DNA of 64,000 bases from JAVJRN01 sp040218415 (GTDB lineage Bacteria > Bacteroidota > Bacteroidia > Cytophagales > Cyclobacteriaceae), in assembly GCA_040218415.1 (NCBI GenBank), contig JAVJRN010000072.1, forward strand, positions 62,001-126,000. The letters are read 5' to 3'. The position numbers were made by a program, and so were the translations under genes. A model generated the notes under the pieces. The model was given only the letters and a program-made list of their open reading frames with translations, did no database searches and was not told the DNA's origin. Position 1 is the stretch's first letter. The number at the start of each line of letters is the position of its first letter. Of this stretch, positions 9,498 to 18,332 are shown piece after piece.

Positions 9498-10558
9498 GAC
9501 TGATAACTGTAGTTGAGGTTTTTCTTTTTCAAGAGAATAAAAATCACAAATGGTGCACCAAAAAGGGCGGTAACCGCATTGATAGGAAGTGTAGCATCCA
9601 GCCCGGGAAGTTGTGCAATGGTATCAAAAACGAGCATTAAAAAAGCACCCATAAAAATAACTAATGGAGAGAGTAGCAGATGATTGCTTGTGTTGAAAAG
9701 CATACGCGCGATATGCGGTAATGCCACACCAAAAAAAGCAATTGGCCCGCAAAAGGCTGTTACTGTACCTGCCAGAATACTGGTATTTAGTATAATCAAG
9801 ATTCGTGTTCTTTTCAGGTTGAGCCCAATGCTGCTCGCGTAATTCTCTCCTAAGAGCAAAGCATTGAGATGCTTAGAAAGTAAAAGTGAACCTGCCAATC
9901 CAACGAGAATCATCGGGATAAAAACGCTCAACTCGTTCCAACTAAGTGAGCCGAGACTTCCAAAAGACCAAATGACATAGGCCTTGATGTTTTCGGCTTG
10001 GCTGAAAAACTGTAGGATACTCACTATTGCTCCGGAAGCTGCGCCAAACATTAAACCGATAATTAACAAAGTGACGGAATCTTTTAGCCGAATGGCAGCC
10101 AAAGAAATAACAATCAGAATCAAAAATGAACCAGCCCCTGCCGCGCTTACGAGTAACCAACTACGGCCAATTCCACTCAATTCTAGAAATCCGCCAACAT
10201 AAAAGCCAAGGAAAATGGCCAGTGCTACACCTAATCCAGCGCCTGAGCTGATTCCCAAAATATACGGACCAGCCAGCGCATTTCTAAAAAGTGTTTGCAT
10301 CTGAAGACCACTGATTCCTAAAGCGGAACCTACCAATATTGCCGTAATTGCCTTTGGTAATCGGAAATTGGAAAGTATTAAAGACCAGCTTTCATTGTCT
10401 ATGGAGAGCCCTAGAAAATGCTTAGCGATAGTCATCATTGGGATATGAATAGAACCTAAGCTGACATTTACCAAAAATGTGAATAGGGTAAGCGCAATGG
10501 CAATGCCTAAAATAGTACGCCATCTTTTTTTCGATGAATCAAATTGCTGTTGAATCAT
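9494..10558 (-). CDS. FecCD/BtuC-family permease
   Basis: A 354-residue inner-membrane permease with about ten hydrophobic helices. Family segments include LPKAITAILVGSALGISGLQMQTLFRNALA split over the N-terminal third, GPYILGISSGAGLG, and the late CGPIAFFGVALPHIARMLF. These are hallmarks of the FecCD family that moves B12, heme or ferric siderophores. It overlaps both operon neighbours by 4 bases. Substrate assignment to cobalamin rests on the adjacent riboswitch and receptor. Confidence 0.88.
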   Translation of the reverse strand: MIQQQFDSSKKRWRTILGIAIALTLFTFLVNVSLGSIHIPMMTIAKHFLGLSIDNESWSLILSNFRLPKAITAILVGSALGISGLQMQTLFRNALAGPYILGISSGAGLGVALAIFLGFYVGGFLELSGIGRSWLLVSAAGAGSFLILIVISLAAIRLKDSVTLLIIGLMFGAASGAIVSILQFFSQAENIKAYVIWSFGSLGSLSWNELSVFIPMILVGLAGSLLLSKHLNALLLGENYASSIGLNLKRTRILIILNTSILAGTVTAFCGPIAFFGVALPHIARMLFNTSNHLLLSPLVIFMGAFLMLVFDTIAQLPGLDATLPINAVTALFGAPFVIFILLKKKNLNYSYQS

Positions 10559-11622
10559 TCGACTTTTTTGAAATAATAAGTGGTGTAGTCAGGCAATATT
10601 TCTGGATGAAAAATATGAATCAAATCAGCTAGGACAAGGTCGGGTCTTGCGTATCCCGATTCAAAATAATCATAACCACCAGTTGGATTTATTCTTTTGT
10701 GATAACTGTATATGTTGTCATTTTTAAATGCATCGAAAGCGCCATACCGTATATCTTGGTTCAGTAATTCTTGCTTGCTGTTGAATGTTGAAATGCCCAG
10801 CCAATAATCAGCATCATGCGCTTTGTCAAATACAGATTCGAAGCTTATCTCCAACCAACCACTCGTCGAGTCTTTCTCCCAAATGTATTGAGCACCAGCA
10901 TCTTTGTAAAATGTTGCTGAAGAGTTTTGTCCTCCTGGCAAAAACCAAGTATCACCATACATGATGCCGCTAAAAACGGTTGGGTAGTTTTTGACGTCCT
11001 GAGCACGCGTTTTTAAGGATTCGTAAGCGTTGGCGATGTGGCTAAATATTGAATCAGCCTTGTGCTGTTGGTTGAATAGCGCTCCAAAAAATCTAATCCA
11101 TTCGGCGCGACCCAAAGCTGAAGTTTCTAAGAAATCAGCAATGTATAGGACTGGTATTCCCGATTCTTCGATTTTATCCAGCGAGGTTGATTCATTACCC
11201 ATATCGAAGGCAATGACTACATCGGGCTGCAGACCGATGATAAGTTCCAAGTTCAGATTGCCATCATTACCAATGTCTCTAATGGTGCCAGAGGCAACTT
11301 TTTCTCGAAAATACTCACTTGAAATGTAGGATGTTCCGGGAAATCCAACCAGCCGTTCGCCAACTCCGAGCATTTCAAGATAGGGTAGATGCGTGGTGGA
11401 CGTCACGATTACTTTCTGAGGAGGAGTGTCTAGCGCATATTTTTTAGACCTTGTTGCCCCCGGCCATGGCTCAAGCACCGTAAGTTGATTCTCTGAAATC
11501 TGAAACTTTGAAGCGTAGAGGTTTTCAATTACGGATAGTTGCGTTGGGCTTTGCTTTTTTTGACAACTTGTAAATATTATCGCCGCAAAAAGTAGCGTAC
11601 AGCACCCAATAGTTTTCATCAT
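10555..11622 (-). CDS. BtuF-like periplasmic substrate-binding lipoprotein
   Basis: A 355-residue protein with a lipoprotein signal (IIFTSCQKK near residue 20) and a Peripla_BP_2 fold. Family segments are PQKVIVTSTTHLPYLEMLG, the NLELIIGLQPDVVIAF stretch, and a C-terminal region with RPDLVLADLIHIFHPE. It should deliver substrate from the outer-membrane receptor to the BtuC-like permease. It is first in the leftward operon and diverges from the B12 riboswitch region. No B12 box is visible on its own strand, so it may be regulated differently from the receptor. Confidence 0.85.
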   Translation of the reverse strand: MMKTIGCCTLLFAAIIFTSCQKKQSPTQLSVIENLYASKFQISENQLTVLEPWPGATRSKKYALDTPPQKVIVTSTTHLPYLEMLGVGERLVGFPGTSYISSEYFREKVASGTIRDIGNDGNLNLELIIGLQPDVVIAFDMGNESTSLDKIEESGIPVLYIADFLETSALGRAEWIRFFGALFNQQHKADSIFSHIANAYESLKTRAQDVKNYPTVFSGIMYGDTWFLPGGQNSSATFYKDAGAQYIWEKDSTSGWLEISFESVFDKAHDADYWLGISTFNSKQELLNQDIRYGAFDAFKNDNIYSYHKRINPTGGYDYFESGYARPDLVLADLIHIFHPEILPDYTTYYFKKVE

Positions 11623-11857
11623 CTTTCAAATTTGGGCTAAATAATCGTAATCTTCGATTTGTTTTCCTTCAATCTATAATTATCAGTCGCTTTGTCACAG
11701 TTGCAATATCTGCACAGCGCAGCATCATATACTTTGGCCTGTATGCGGATTAAAGGAATTATTGTTAGCCGAATAGTCACTTGTCAACTGTCTTCTGAAA
11801 AAAAGATCAATCAAATCATTTTGAAGACAGGAGTTTCAATTACCTATCCAATTGATG

Positions 11858-11886
11858 TTGTGATTTGATTTAAACAATTAGCTTTG
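11858..11886 (+). promoter_or_regulatory. Promoter of the cobalamin riboswitch transcript
   Basis: TTG at 11858-11860, an 18-base spacer, then a perfect TAGCTTTG -7 element at 11879-11886. Transcription would begin near 11890, just before the riboswitch aptamer. Spacing and motif fit the known Bacteroidota housekeeping promoter. Confidence 0.55.
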
Positions 11887-11899
11887 CTTTGAATTTGGT

Positions 11900-12066
11900 T
11901 TTCTACCGTCCCAGCAGGCTGTAGAGATTAAAAGGGAATCCGATGAGAAATCGGAGCTGTCCCCGCAACTGTAATTCCAATATTTGATTGATCCTATCTA
12001 GCCACTGTGTGCTTGCATATGGGAAGGCGATCAGTCGGGAAAAGCCAGGAGACCTGCCTCATTCAT
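11900..12066 (+). promoter_or_regulatory. Cobalamin (B12) riboswitch
   Basis: Shows the conserved order of the cobalamin aptamer. AAAAGGGAATCCGATGAGAA is followed by the paired ATCGGAGCTG, then CCCCGCAACTGTAA, a variable region, and the B12 box GCCAGGAGACCTGCC at about 12047-12061. A short hairpin (GCTT...AAGC near 12079-12092) and an untranslated stretch lie between it and the receptor start at 12170, and probably form the expression platform. When coenzyme B12 is bound, expression of the downstream receptor and lipoprotein should fall. The outer boundaries are approximate. Confidence 0.93.
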
Positions 12067-12169
12067 TTTAAAATTCCAAGCTTCGGGTGAAAGCATAGGA
12101 CGATGGCAAAACACATGTTTTAGCATTATTCTTAAGTTCAATCCTTTGGCTTTGAGTTAAATGTAAAAT

Positions 12170-14083
12170 TTGATTCATAGTCTGGTGAAAAAATTATTCG
12201 CTTATGTAGCGCTTATGCTGCATTGTATGTGGTGCTTTGCACAAAAAGATACCTTGTATCTCGAAGAGCTTTCTATTGAAGATGGTAGGCTTTCCGTTTT
12301 GGATATAGGTAGTTCGAATCAACATTTGAGCAGCGCTCTATTCCAAAATTATTCCGGAAAAAATCTCTCTGACCTATTACAGGAAAATACGGGCATTTAT
12401 GTGCGTAAATACGGCGGAGAAGGGCAATTATCATCCATCGCTTTTCGAGGCACCACGCCCAATCACACATTAATTACTTGGAATGGCATTGATATCAATG
12501 CGCAAACGCTAGGACAATCTGACTTGGCGAGTATACCAGCTTATTTATTTGAATCTGCAGAAGTGTTAGCCGGAGGAGCCAGTACATTATTTGGTGGTGG
12601 TAATATTGGCGGAAGTATCAACCTCAAACAGCCTTCTCAAAAGGAGGGAGCTGGTTTTTCATTCGACCAAGAGATTGGAAGTTTCGGAAGATTTTTTTCA
12701 GGTGTAAAAAGTCATTTTGGCAATAAGAAGGTGATGGTAAATATGTCTGCTTTTCGCAATAAAATTGACAATGACTTTCTGGTAAACTACCGCAACGATA
12801 CTTATCGACAAAACAATGCACAAAGCATTTTGCAAGGTTTGCAAACTGATCTTAGCTATAAGATCAATAAACGCAACACTTTGAATACCCAGCTTTGGTA
12901 CAATCATCATGATCGTCAGCTACAACCTACCATTGGAGATTTGACGAACGATGATCACCTGCTCGATCGCAACCTAAGACTCCTGGTAGGCCATCAATGG
13001 AATTCAAAAAGCGCCATTCTAAAGAGTTCTTTTTTTCATATTCGAGATTTTCAAACATATAACCACGCCTCTGAAACCAACCTAACTCGCAATATCGCCA
13101 AAGTTGATTTTGAATACTTTCAAATAGATAAGGTCATATTGAGCGGCGGATTAGTTGGGCAGCTTGCCCATACCGATGTTGATAATTTTACTACAGACAC
13201 TTCTCAATGGAAAGTGGAAAATTACGTGCTGGCTCAAGTAAATCCTCTTCCAAAATTAAAGCTTTCCATGAGAGCTCAAAAGAGCTACATAGAAGGGCTA
13301 GAAGTCCCGTTTGTTTTTGGAGGAGGCGCAGAGCTTTCAGTAGTGAAGCAACAAAAAACTGAGCTAATTACTGGTGTCAATGTATCGGAAAGCTTTCGTG
13401 CGCCAACGCTGAATGACCTTTTTTGGAGCCCGGGCGGTAATCCCGAACTCAAACCTGAACGCGGATTTCACAGTGAATTATTTTTCAAACTTACCCGTCA
13501 GGAAAAACAGCAAACTTTTAGAGTCACCACCAATCTCTATCAAACCAAGATTAAAAATATGATTCAATGGTTGCCAATGTCATCAGCATCTGATCAGGCA
13601 ATTTGGTCGCCAGAAAATGTAAGAAGTGTCCGTATACGGGGATTAGAGCAGGTTATTTCGTATAGATACGCCGGTCGATTAACCTTTCGGGCGGAGGCCA
13701 CTTATTCCTTTAACCAATCCACCAATCTTTCTGCCATTGCCGGCAATGACCTGACCATCGACAAGCAACTGGCATATGTGCCCTTTCATAAGTTGGCCAG
13801 CAATGCCTCAGTTGCATTTTCTGGTTGGGCAGTGAATATGAATTATTCCTATACAAGTAGGAGATATACTGAAGCGAGCAATAGACTGTACGTTGAAGGA
13901 TTTGGACTCTTCAATACGATACTCTCTAAATCGCTTTCAACCAAATCAAGTCAATTCAACCTGAGCATTAAAATAGAAAATATTCTTAATAACGATTATC
14001 AAAATTACGAACTGCGCGCCACTCCCGGGCGCAGTTATATTCTAAAACTCAATTATAAAATTTCTAACATTTATTCAGAATGA
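12170..14083 (+). CDS. btuB: BtuB-like TonB-dependent outer-membrane cobalamin receptor
   Basis: A 637-residue receptor with a signal peptide ending near WCFAQ. The plug domain (about residues 50-155) contains LLQENTGIYVRKYGGEGQLS and AGGASTLFGGGNIGGSINL. The remainder is a beta-barrel ending in an aromatic-rich strand. The size is close to other BtuB proteins, and the gene follows a cobalamin riboswitch, which fixes the likely substrate as B12 or other corrinoids. The start is TTG at 12170, because an in-frame stop lies 6 bases upstream and no ATG precedes the signal peptide. It overlaps the next gene by 4 bases. Confidence 0.92.
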   Translation: MIHSLVKKLFAYVALMLHCMWCFAQKDTLYLEELSIEDGRLSVLDIGSSNQHLSSALFQNYSGKNLSDLLQENTGIYVRKYGGEGQLSSIAFRGTTPNHTLITWNGIDINAQTLGQSDLASIPAYLFESAEVLAGGASTLFGGGNIGGSINLKQPSQKEGAGFSFDQEIGSFGRFFSGVKSHFGNKKVMVNMSAFRNKIDNDFLVNYRNDTYRQNNAQSILQGLQTDLSYKINKRNTLNTQLWYNHHDRQLQPTIGDLTNDDHLLDRNLRLLVGHQWNSKSAILKSSFFHIRDFQTYNHASETNLTRNIAKVDFEYFQIDKVILSGGLVGQLAHTDVDNFTTDTSQWKVENYVLAQVNPLPKLKLSMRAQKSYIEGLEVPFVFGGGAELSVVKQQKTELITGVNVSESFRAPTLNDLFWSPGGNPELKPERGFHSELFFKLTRQEKQQTFRVTTNLYQTKIKNMIQWLPMSSASDQAIWSPENVRSVRIRGLEQVISYRYAGRLTFRAEATYSFNQSTNLSAIAGNDLTIDKQLAYVPFHKLASNASVAFSGWAVNMNYSYTSRRYTEASNRLYVEGFGLFNTILSKSLSTKSSQFNLSIKIENILNNDYQNYELRATPGRSYILKLNYKISNIYSE

Positions 14084-15153
14084 ACTTAAAACGTATCCAA
14101 TTTTTCCTTTTCCTTTTCGCTTTAAACTTATTTATAGGATGCAGTGATAGCGATGAGCCATCACTGGCGCCTGTTGCTTCAGTAGTGATTATTAACGAAG
14201 GTAATTTCTCGGCTGCAAATGGCAGTTTTGACCTTTACAATAAGACCAGTGCCGAATATTCGTCCAATGCATTTCAATCAGCAAATGATTTTCCAGTGGG
14301 CAGTACTATTCAAAATGCTATAATAAGTGGTGATTTCATTCTTGCAACCACCAATGCAGTAGATAAGCTGGAGATTATTAATAAAGAAACCTTCGAATCA
14401 ATAACGAGCGTAACCACTGGATTGCATACTCCTTTTGGAGTCGCTGCGAACAATGAATATGCCTTTTTGACCAATTGGGGAACTTTCAATAGTGAAACCT
14501 TTCTTTATGATAACCCTGAAATTATTACCATCAATTTGGCGACTTTTCAGATTAGCTCCACTTTGGCATTGAATATTCAGCCTCAGCATGTGGTTTATGT
14601 TAAAGACAGATTATATGTCAGCGATATTGGTAATTATTTATCAGCTGGAACTACGGTTTCTGTTTATCAAATCAACGAAGGAACGCTACAACCAGAAAGT
14701 ACCATCGATGTGCAGCCAGGACCAGACAAAATGGTTATTGATGCTAATGACAACCTTTGGGTATTGTGTTCAAGTGGCGCGCTTGTGCATATCGATACAG
14801 ATAAAAACGAAGTGGTAAATACTATTCAAAGTGTGCCGGTTTTGGGTTTTAACGAAAAACTAACAATAGATCCAGCTGGTACTTATCTATTTTGGATAGC
14901 TAGTAGCGGCTATCCGGATTATAATTCCGCAATTTATCGACTGGAAATTGCCAATCCGTCGTTATCCGAACCAATAATTGAGGGGACTAATTTCCATGGA
15001 CTTGGCGTGGATGAGGACAATATATTTGTTGGAGATCATGCTGCGTATCAATCTTCGGGTAAAGTATTGAGGTTTTCGGATTATGATTCAGCACCTAAAC
15101 TCATTGAAACGCTTCCTTCAGGACTTGCGCCAAATGGGTTCATTTTCAGATAA
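14080..15153 (+). CDS. Surface lipoprotein with beta-propeller, BtuG-like
   Basis: A 357-residue lipoprotein (signal ending FIGCSDSDE). After an acidic linker the mature part starts VVIINEGNFSAANGSFDLYN. It has repeated strands of the YncE/DUF5074 type, consistent with a beta-propeller: NKETFESITSVTTGLHTPFG, LATFQISSTLALNIQPQHVV, DKNEVVNTIQSV. In Bacteroides, BtuG is a propeller lipoprotein that caps BtuB and captures B12 with very high affinity. This gene overlaps btuB by 4 bases under the same riboswitch, so an equivalent role is a strong inference, though homology to BtuG was not computed. Confidence 0.75.
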   Translation: MNLKRIQFFLFLFALNLFIGCSDSDEPSLAPVASVVIINEGNFSAANGSFDLYNKTSAEYSSNAFQSANDFPVGSTIQNAIISGDFILATTNAVDKLEIINKETFESITSVTTGLHTPFGVAANNEYAFLTNWGTFNSETFLYDNPEIITINLATFQISSTLALNIQPQHVVYVKDRLYVSDIGNYLSAGTTVSVYQINEGTLQPESTIDVQPGPDKMVIDANDNLWVLCSSGALVHIDTDKNEVVNTIQSVPVLGFNEKLTIDPAGTYLFWIASSGYPDYNSAIYRLEIANPSLSEPIIEGTNFHGLGVDEDNIFVGDHAAYQSSGKVLRFSDYDSAPKLIETLPSGLAPNGFIFR

Positions 15154-15186
15154 AGATTTCAATTATCAAAGTAATAGGGTGCCAGC

Positions 15187-15849
15187 TTATATAGTTGTCA
15201 TCTTATTTTTTTGCTTCCTGATGAAATAAGATAGCATTGGCGAAATAATAACAGTTGGAAGTAGCCATGCCACCCAAGTATAATTTTGTGGTAAAAATAT
15301 ATTGCTATTTTGAACGGCAAACGCGGTGATTGCGGCAATATAACTTCCGCCCATTGCGCTCATGTGTTGTCGGATCCACCAATTTTTGGTTTTTGGTTTT
15401 GCTAGTTTAAAACGTCTTAAATCGCTAAAACCTGTGTATGCTGTTCCCCCACCAAATATTAAGCTTAAAAAGCCGATAACATTCGGAGATTTGGTCACAT
15501 AAAAAGCGTAACAACCATAACCTATCAGCCCAATGCCAAAAAGCATAGTGGCGCCCGCTACGACCCAGTCGTACCACTCTTCCCTGCCAGTGCTTTTTCT
15601 TTTTATCACACGAATACCCACAAATGTGGAATAAAAAGTTAAAACGGCAATGACCATTAGAAAAAAGCTAAATCTGTAGAAAGAGATGACCAATAATGCA
15701 CTTAAGCAGATCCACCACATTGTTCCAACATAAATTTTTCCAAGTAGCGCATGCCATTTTCCGCCTTTTCTATTCACCATATTGATAAGTCCAATAGCAA
15801 GTACAATGGCACCAGAACTTGCGTGAGACAGCAGTAAAAACTTTTCCAT
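15187..15849 (-). CDS. DUF2306-like multi-helix membrane protein
   Basis: A 220-residue protein with about seven hydrophobic helices. The N-terminal HASSGAIVLAIGLINMVNRKG plus GKWHALLGKIYVGTMW, and the later WWIRQHMSAMGGSYIAAITA, match the pattern of DUF2306-type predicted membrane proteins, with histidines placed inside helices. The biochemical role is unknown. It converges with the btuB transcript at a 33-base gap and is probably monocistronic. Confidence 0.7.
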   Translation of the reverse strand: MEKFLLLSHASSGAIVLAIGLINMVNRKGGKWHALLGKIYVGTMWWICLSALLVISFYRFSFFLMVIAVLTFYSTFVGIRVIKRKSTGREEWYDWVVAGATMLFGIGLIGYGCYAFYVTKSPNVIGFLSLIFGGGTAYTGFSDLRRFKLAKPKTKNWWIRQHMSAMGGSYIAAITAFAVQNSNIFLPQNYTWVAWLLPTVIISPMLSYFIRKQKNKMTTI

Positions 15850-15942
15850 AGTCCGTATTTTCGATCAAAGGGAATCCGAATCAGTGATGATCTGAAAAAA
15901 ATCTTACCGAATTGTAGGTTTTACTCGATGAATTGTAGGACA

Positions 15943-16926
15943 TCAACTTTCAAAAAGTTTTCTCAATCCATTTCTTACACCCATTTCATTAGCGATTATT
16001 TTCGCTTCAATTTGACGATATCTTGCCCTTTTTTCCTCGTCGAAATAGGTATGTTTTATTTCTTCATCCACTAGTTGTCTATACCAATGTGCATTCTGTA
16101 TTTGTCTGTTATGCTTGAAAAAATTCTCAGACTGGCTTAATGCGATGAAGCGATTAATGTCATCCCATATTTCAGTGATTCCATGCTTCGTCAAGGCTGA
16201 GCAAAGCGAAACAGGAACCACCCAGTTGATTTCGTGAGGTGGAAATAGGTGAACAGCATTTTCAAGAATTTTTTTGGTTTGCTTTGATGCGCCTACATTA
16301 TCACCGTCTGATTTATTGATTGCAATAATATCTGCCATTTCCATAATGCCTCTTTTGATTCCTTGTAGTTCGTCACCACCACCCGAGAGCATCAATAATA
16401 GAAAACAATCTACCATATCTTTTACTGCTGTTTCGGATTGCCCTACACCTACAGTTTCGACAATTATTATGTCAAAGCCCGCCGCTTCACAGAGCAATAT
16501 GGTTTCTCTCGTTTTATTATTTACACCGCCCAGAGTTTGTCCCGCAGGACTTGGTCTTATATAAGCATTCGGGTCATGGCTTAATTGCTCCATTCTGGTT
16601 TTGTCACCTAAAATACTTCCTCCTGATTTTGAGCTGCTAGGATCGATGGACAATATCGCTAGTCGGTGACCCTTTTGGGTTAGCTGAGAACCAAATGATT
16701 CAATGAACGAGCTTTTGCCTACTCCAGGAACTCCCGTAATCCCCAGTCGTATGCTCTTACCAGAGTGACTGATGATTTTGTCTAATAACTCTGCTCCTCT
16801 GGTAATGTCATCTTTTCGTCGACTTTCAATAAGTGTGATGGCTTTACTAAGCATAAGTCTATCATGGTTAATAATGCCATGATAAAGTTCGTCTACAGAA
16901 ATACGGGTTTTACCGAAATGACCCAT
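15943..16926 (-). CDS. meaB: Methylmalonyl-CoA mutase-associated GTPase MeaB
   Basis: A 327-residue G3E-family GTPase. Motifs are the P-loop GVPGVGKSS, the Switch-like LSIDPSSSKSGGSILGDKTR, ETVGVGQSE (Walker B region) and NKSDGDN (base recognition). The short C-terminal helix region is of the length usual for dimerisation in MeaB/ArgK. MeaB protects methylmalonyl-CoA mutase and gates loading of adenosylcobalamin. The mutase gene lies about 2.5 kb away in the same orientation, with the CHASE2/FecR-like pair on the other strand between them. Confidence 0.95.
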   Translation of the reverse strand: MGHFGKTRISVDELYHGIINHDRLMLSKAITLIESRRKDDITRGAELLDKIISHSGKSIRLGITGVPGVGKSSFIESFGSQLTQKGHRLAILSIDPSSSKSGGSILGDKTRMEQLSHDPNAYIRPSPAGQTLGGVNNKTRETILLCEAAGFDIIIVETVGVGQSETAVKDMVDCFLLLMLSGGGDELQGIKRGIMEMADIIAINKSDGDNVGASKQTKKILENAVHLFPPHEINWVVPVSLCSALTKHGITEIWDDINRFIALSQSENFFKHNRQIQNAHWYRQLVDEEIKHTYFDEEKRARYRQIEAKIIANEMGVRNGLRKLFES

Positions 16927-16973
16927 GGTCTTTATTTAAAATTGTTTTATTTTAATAAAAAGTTATATTTTAC

Positions 16974-16981
16974 TAATTTTG
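16974..16981 (+). promoter_or_regulatory. -7 element (TAATTTTG) before the CHASE2 gene
   Basis: Perfect TAnnTTTG match 75 bases upstream of the CHASE2 start, inside an AT-rich divergent spacer shared with meaB. No well-spaced -33 TTG is seen (the nearest is about 29 bases away). Confidence 0.35.
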
Positions 16982-17056
16982 TGTGGTACTAGTCAGATAT
17001 AGCTTATTAATTGCAGGTAAAATATAAACTTTTGATCACCTGCTAATACTTCAATC

Positions 17057-18304
17057 ATGTTTAGAAAACTTTGGCTTGACGCAATTTTCGGTACCATCTT
17101 CGTTTTTGGTCTAATGGCCTTTTTTAATAGCATGACTGCTTTTAAAATATTCGATGTATTTGATCCAATCGGAGAAGCTCTTGGAGATATGGAAACGACC
17201 GACATAGTCTTTTCACAATTGAGAGATGATCCTGTTGCTGATGACCGTGTGGTTCTGGTAAACATGGGAATACGCTCAAGAGCCGAGATTGGCTACATGC
17301 TTCAAATTATTAATCAATACAATCCTGCAGTGATCGGGGTTGATTCTTTTTTTTATTTTCCAAAAGAAGACACCTTGGGCGATATGATTCTAGCTGAATC
17401 GCTTGCTCAAGTGGAAAATTTGGTAATGGCTACTAAGTTAATTCCACATCCAACAAATCCAGAGGAAGATTCGGTAGCTACATCATGGCCAATGTTTCAA
17501 GGCCTTGCAGATGATGTTGCTTTCGTAAACTTAATCACAGATGCTACCGAACAATCAGATCTGAAAATGTGTAGGACATTCATTCCTAAAATTGACATTG
17601 GAGGAGAAGAGCAAATCGCGTTTTCAGTGAAGCTCGCAAGTTATTTTGATAAGGAAAAAGCCGAGAAGTTTTTAGAACGAAAGAACGAAGAGGAAATCAT
17701 AAACTATCGTGGAAACGTGATTGATTATGGCGCTACGAAGTTTGGTAATAAATATTTCGCTTTGGATACAGAGGATGTTTTTAATGAAAACTTTACTCCA
17801 GACATGATCACTGGTAAAGTGGTTATGTTTTGTTATTTAGGTAAATATCTAGGTGATAGAGAGTCACTGGAGGATAAATTTTATACTCCATTAAATGAAA
17901 AGTACATTGGACGCGCATTTCCAGACATGTTTGGAGGGGTTGTACATGCCAATATTATCACCATGATTTTAAACGAAGATTATATTAATACAATTAGTGA
18001 AACTCAATCCACTGCGATAGGTATCATTCTAGCTTTTTTGAATGTCACATTGTTTTCGTTAATTTACAAGAAAATACCAAAATGGTATGATGGGATTACA
18101 AAGTTATTTCAGCTAGCTGAAATAGGAGCATTTACCTTTTTGATACTTTATTTATTAGATGTTTATAGTTTTAAATTAGAAATGGGTTTGGCCTTAGTGG
18201 CCATAGGCGTTTCTGGGGATGCTCTTGAAGTTTATTATGGAGTAGTCAAAAATTCTTTTACCCGAGAAGGTAGGAGATCTTTATTTAAAATGGATAAACT
18301 ATAA
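17057..18304 (+). CDS. CHASE2-domain membrane sensor without output domain
   Basis: A 415-residue protein. One N-terminal membrane helix (about 10-30) precedes a large extracytoplasmic CHASE2 domain (about 40-315) with DDRVVLVNMGIRSRAEIGY, NPAVIGVDSFFYFP and FGGVVHANIITMIL. It is followed by three closely spaced membrane helices, the usual CHASE2 ending. CHASE2 proteins normally carry a kinase or cyclase after these helices. Here only about 25 residues follow, so no signalling output is encoded in the chain. It is followed after 28 bases by a secreted FecR-like protein, a common CHASE2 partner. Confidence 0.85.
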   Translation: MFRKLWLDAIFGTIFVFGLMAFFNSMTAFKIFDVFDPIGEALGDMETTDIVFSQLRDDPVADDRVVLVNMGIRSRAEIGYMLQIINQYNPAVIGVDSFFYFPKEDTLGDMILAESLAQVENLVMATKLIPHPTNPEEDSVATSWPMFQGLADDVAFVNLITDATEQSDLKMCRTFIPKIDIGGEEQIAFSVKLASYFDKEKAEKFLERKNEEEIINYRGNVIDYGATKFGNKYFALDTEDVFNENFTPDMITGKVVMFCYLGKYLGDRESLEDKFYTPLNEKYIGRAFPDMFGGVVHANIITMILNEDYINTISETQSTAIGIILAFLNVTLFSLIYKKIPKWYDGITKLFQLAEIGAFTFLILYLLDVYSFKLEMGLALVAIGVSGDALEVYYGVVKNSFTREGRRSLFKMDKL

Positions 18305-18332
18305 CTTTACATTCACAACAAGCAATATAATT

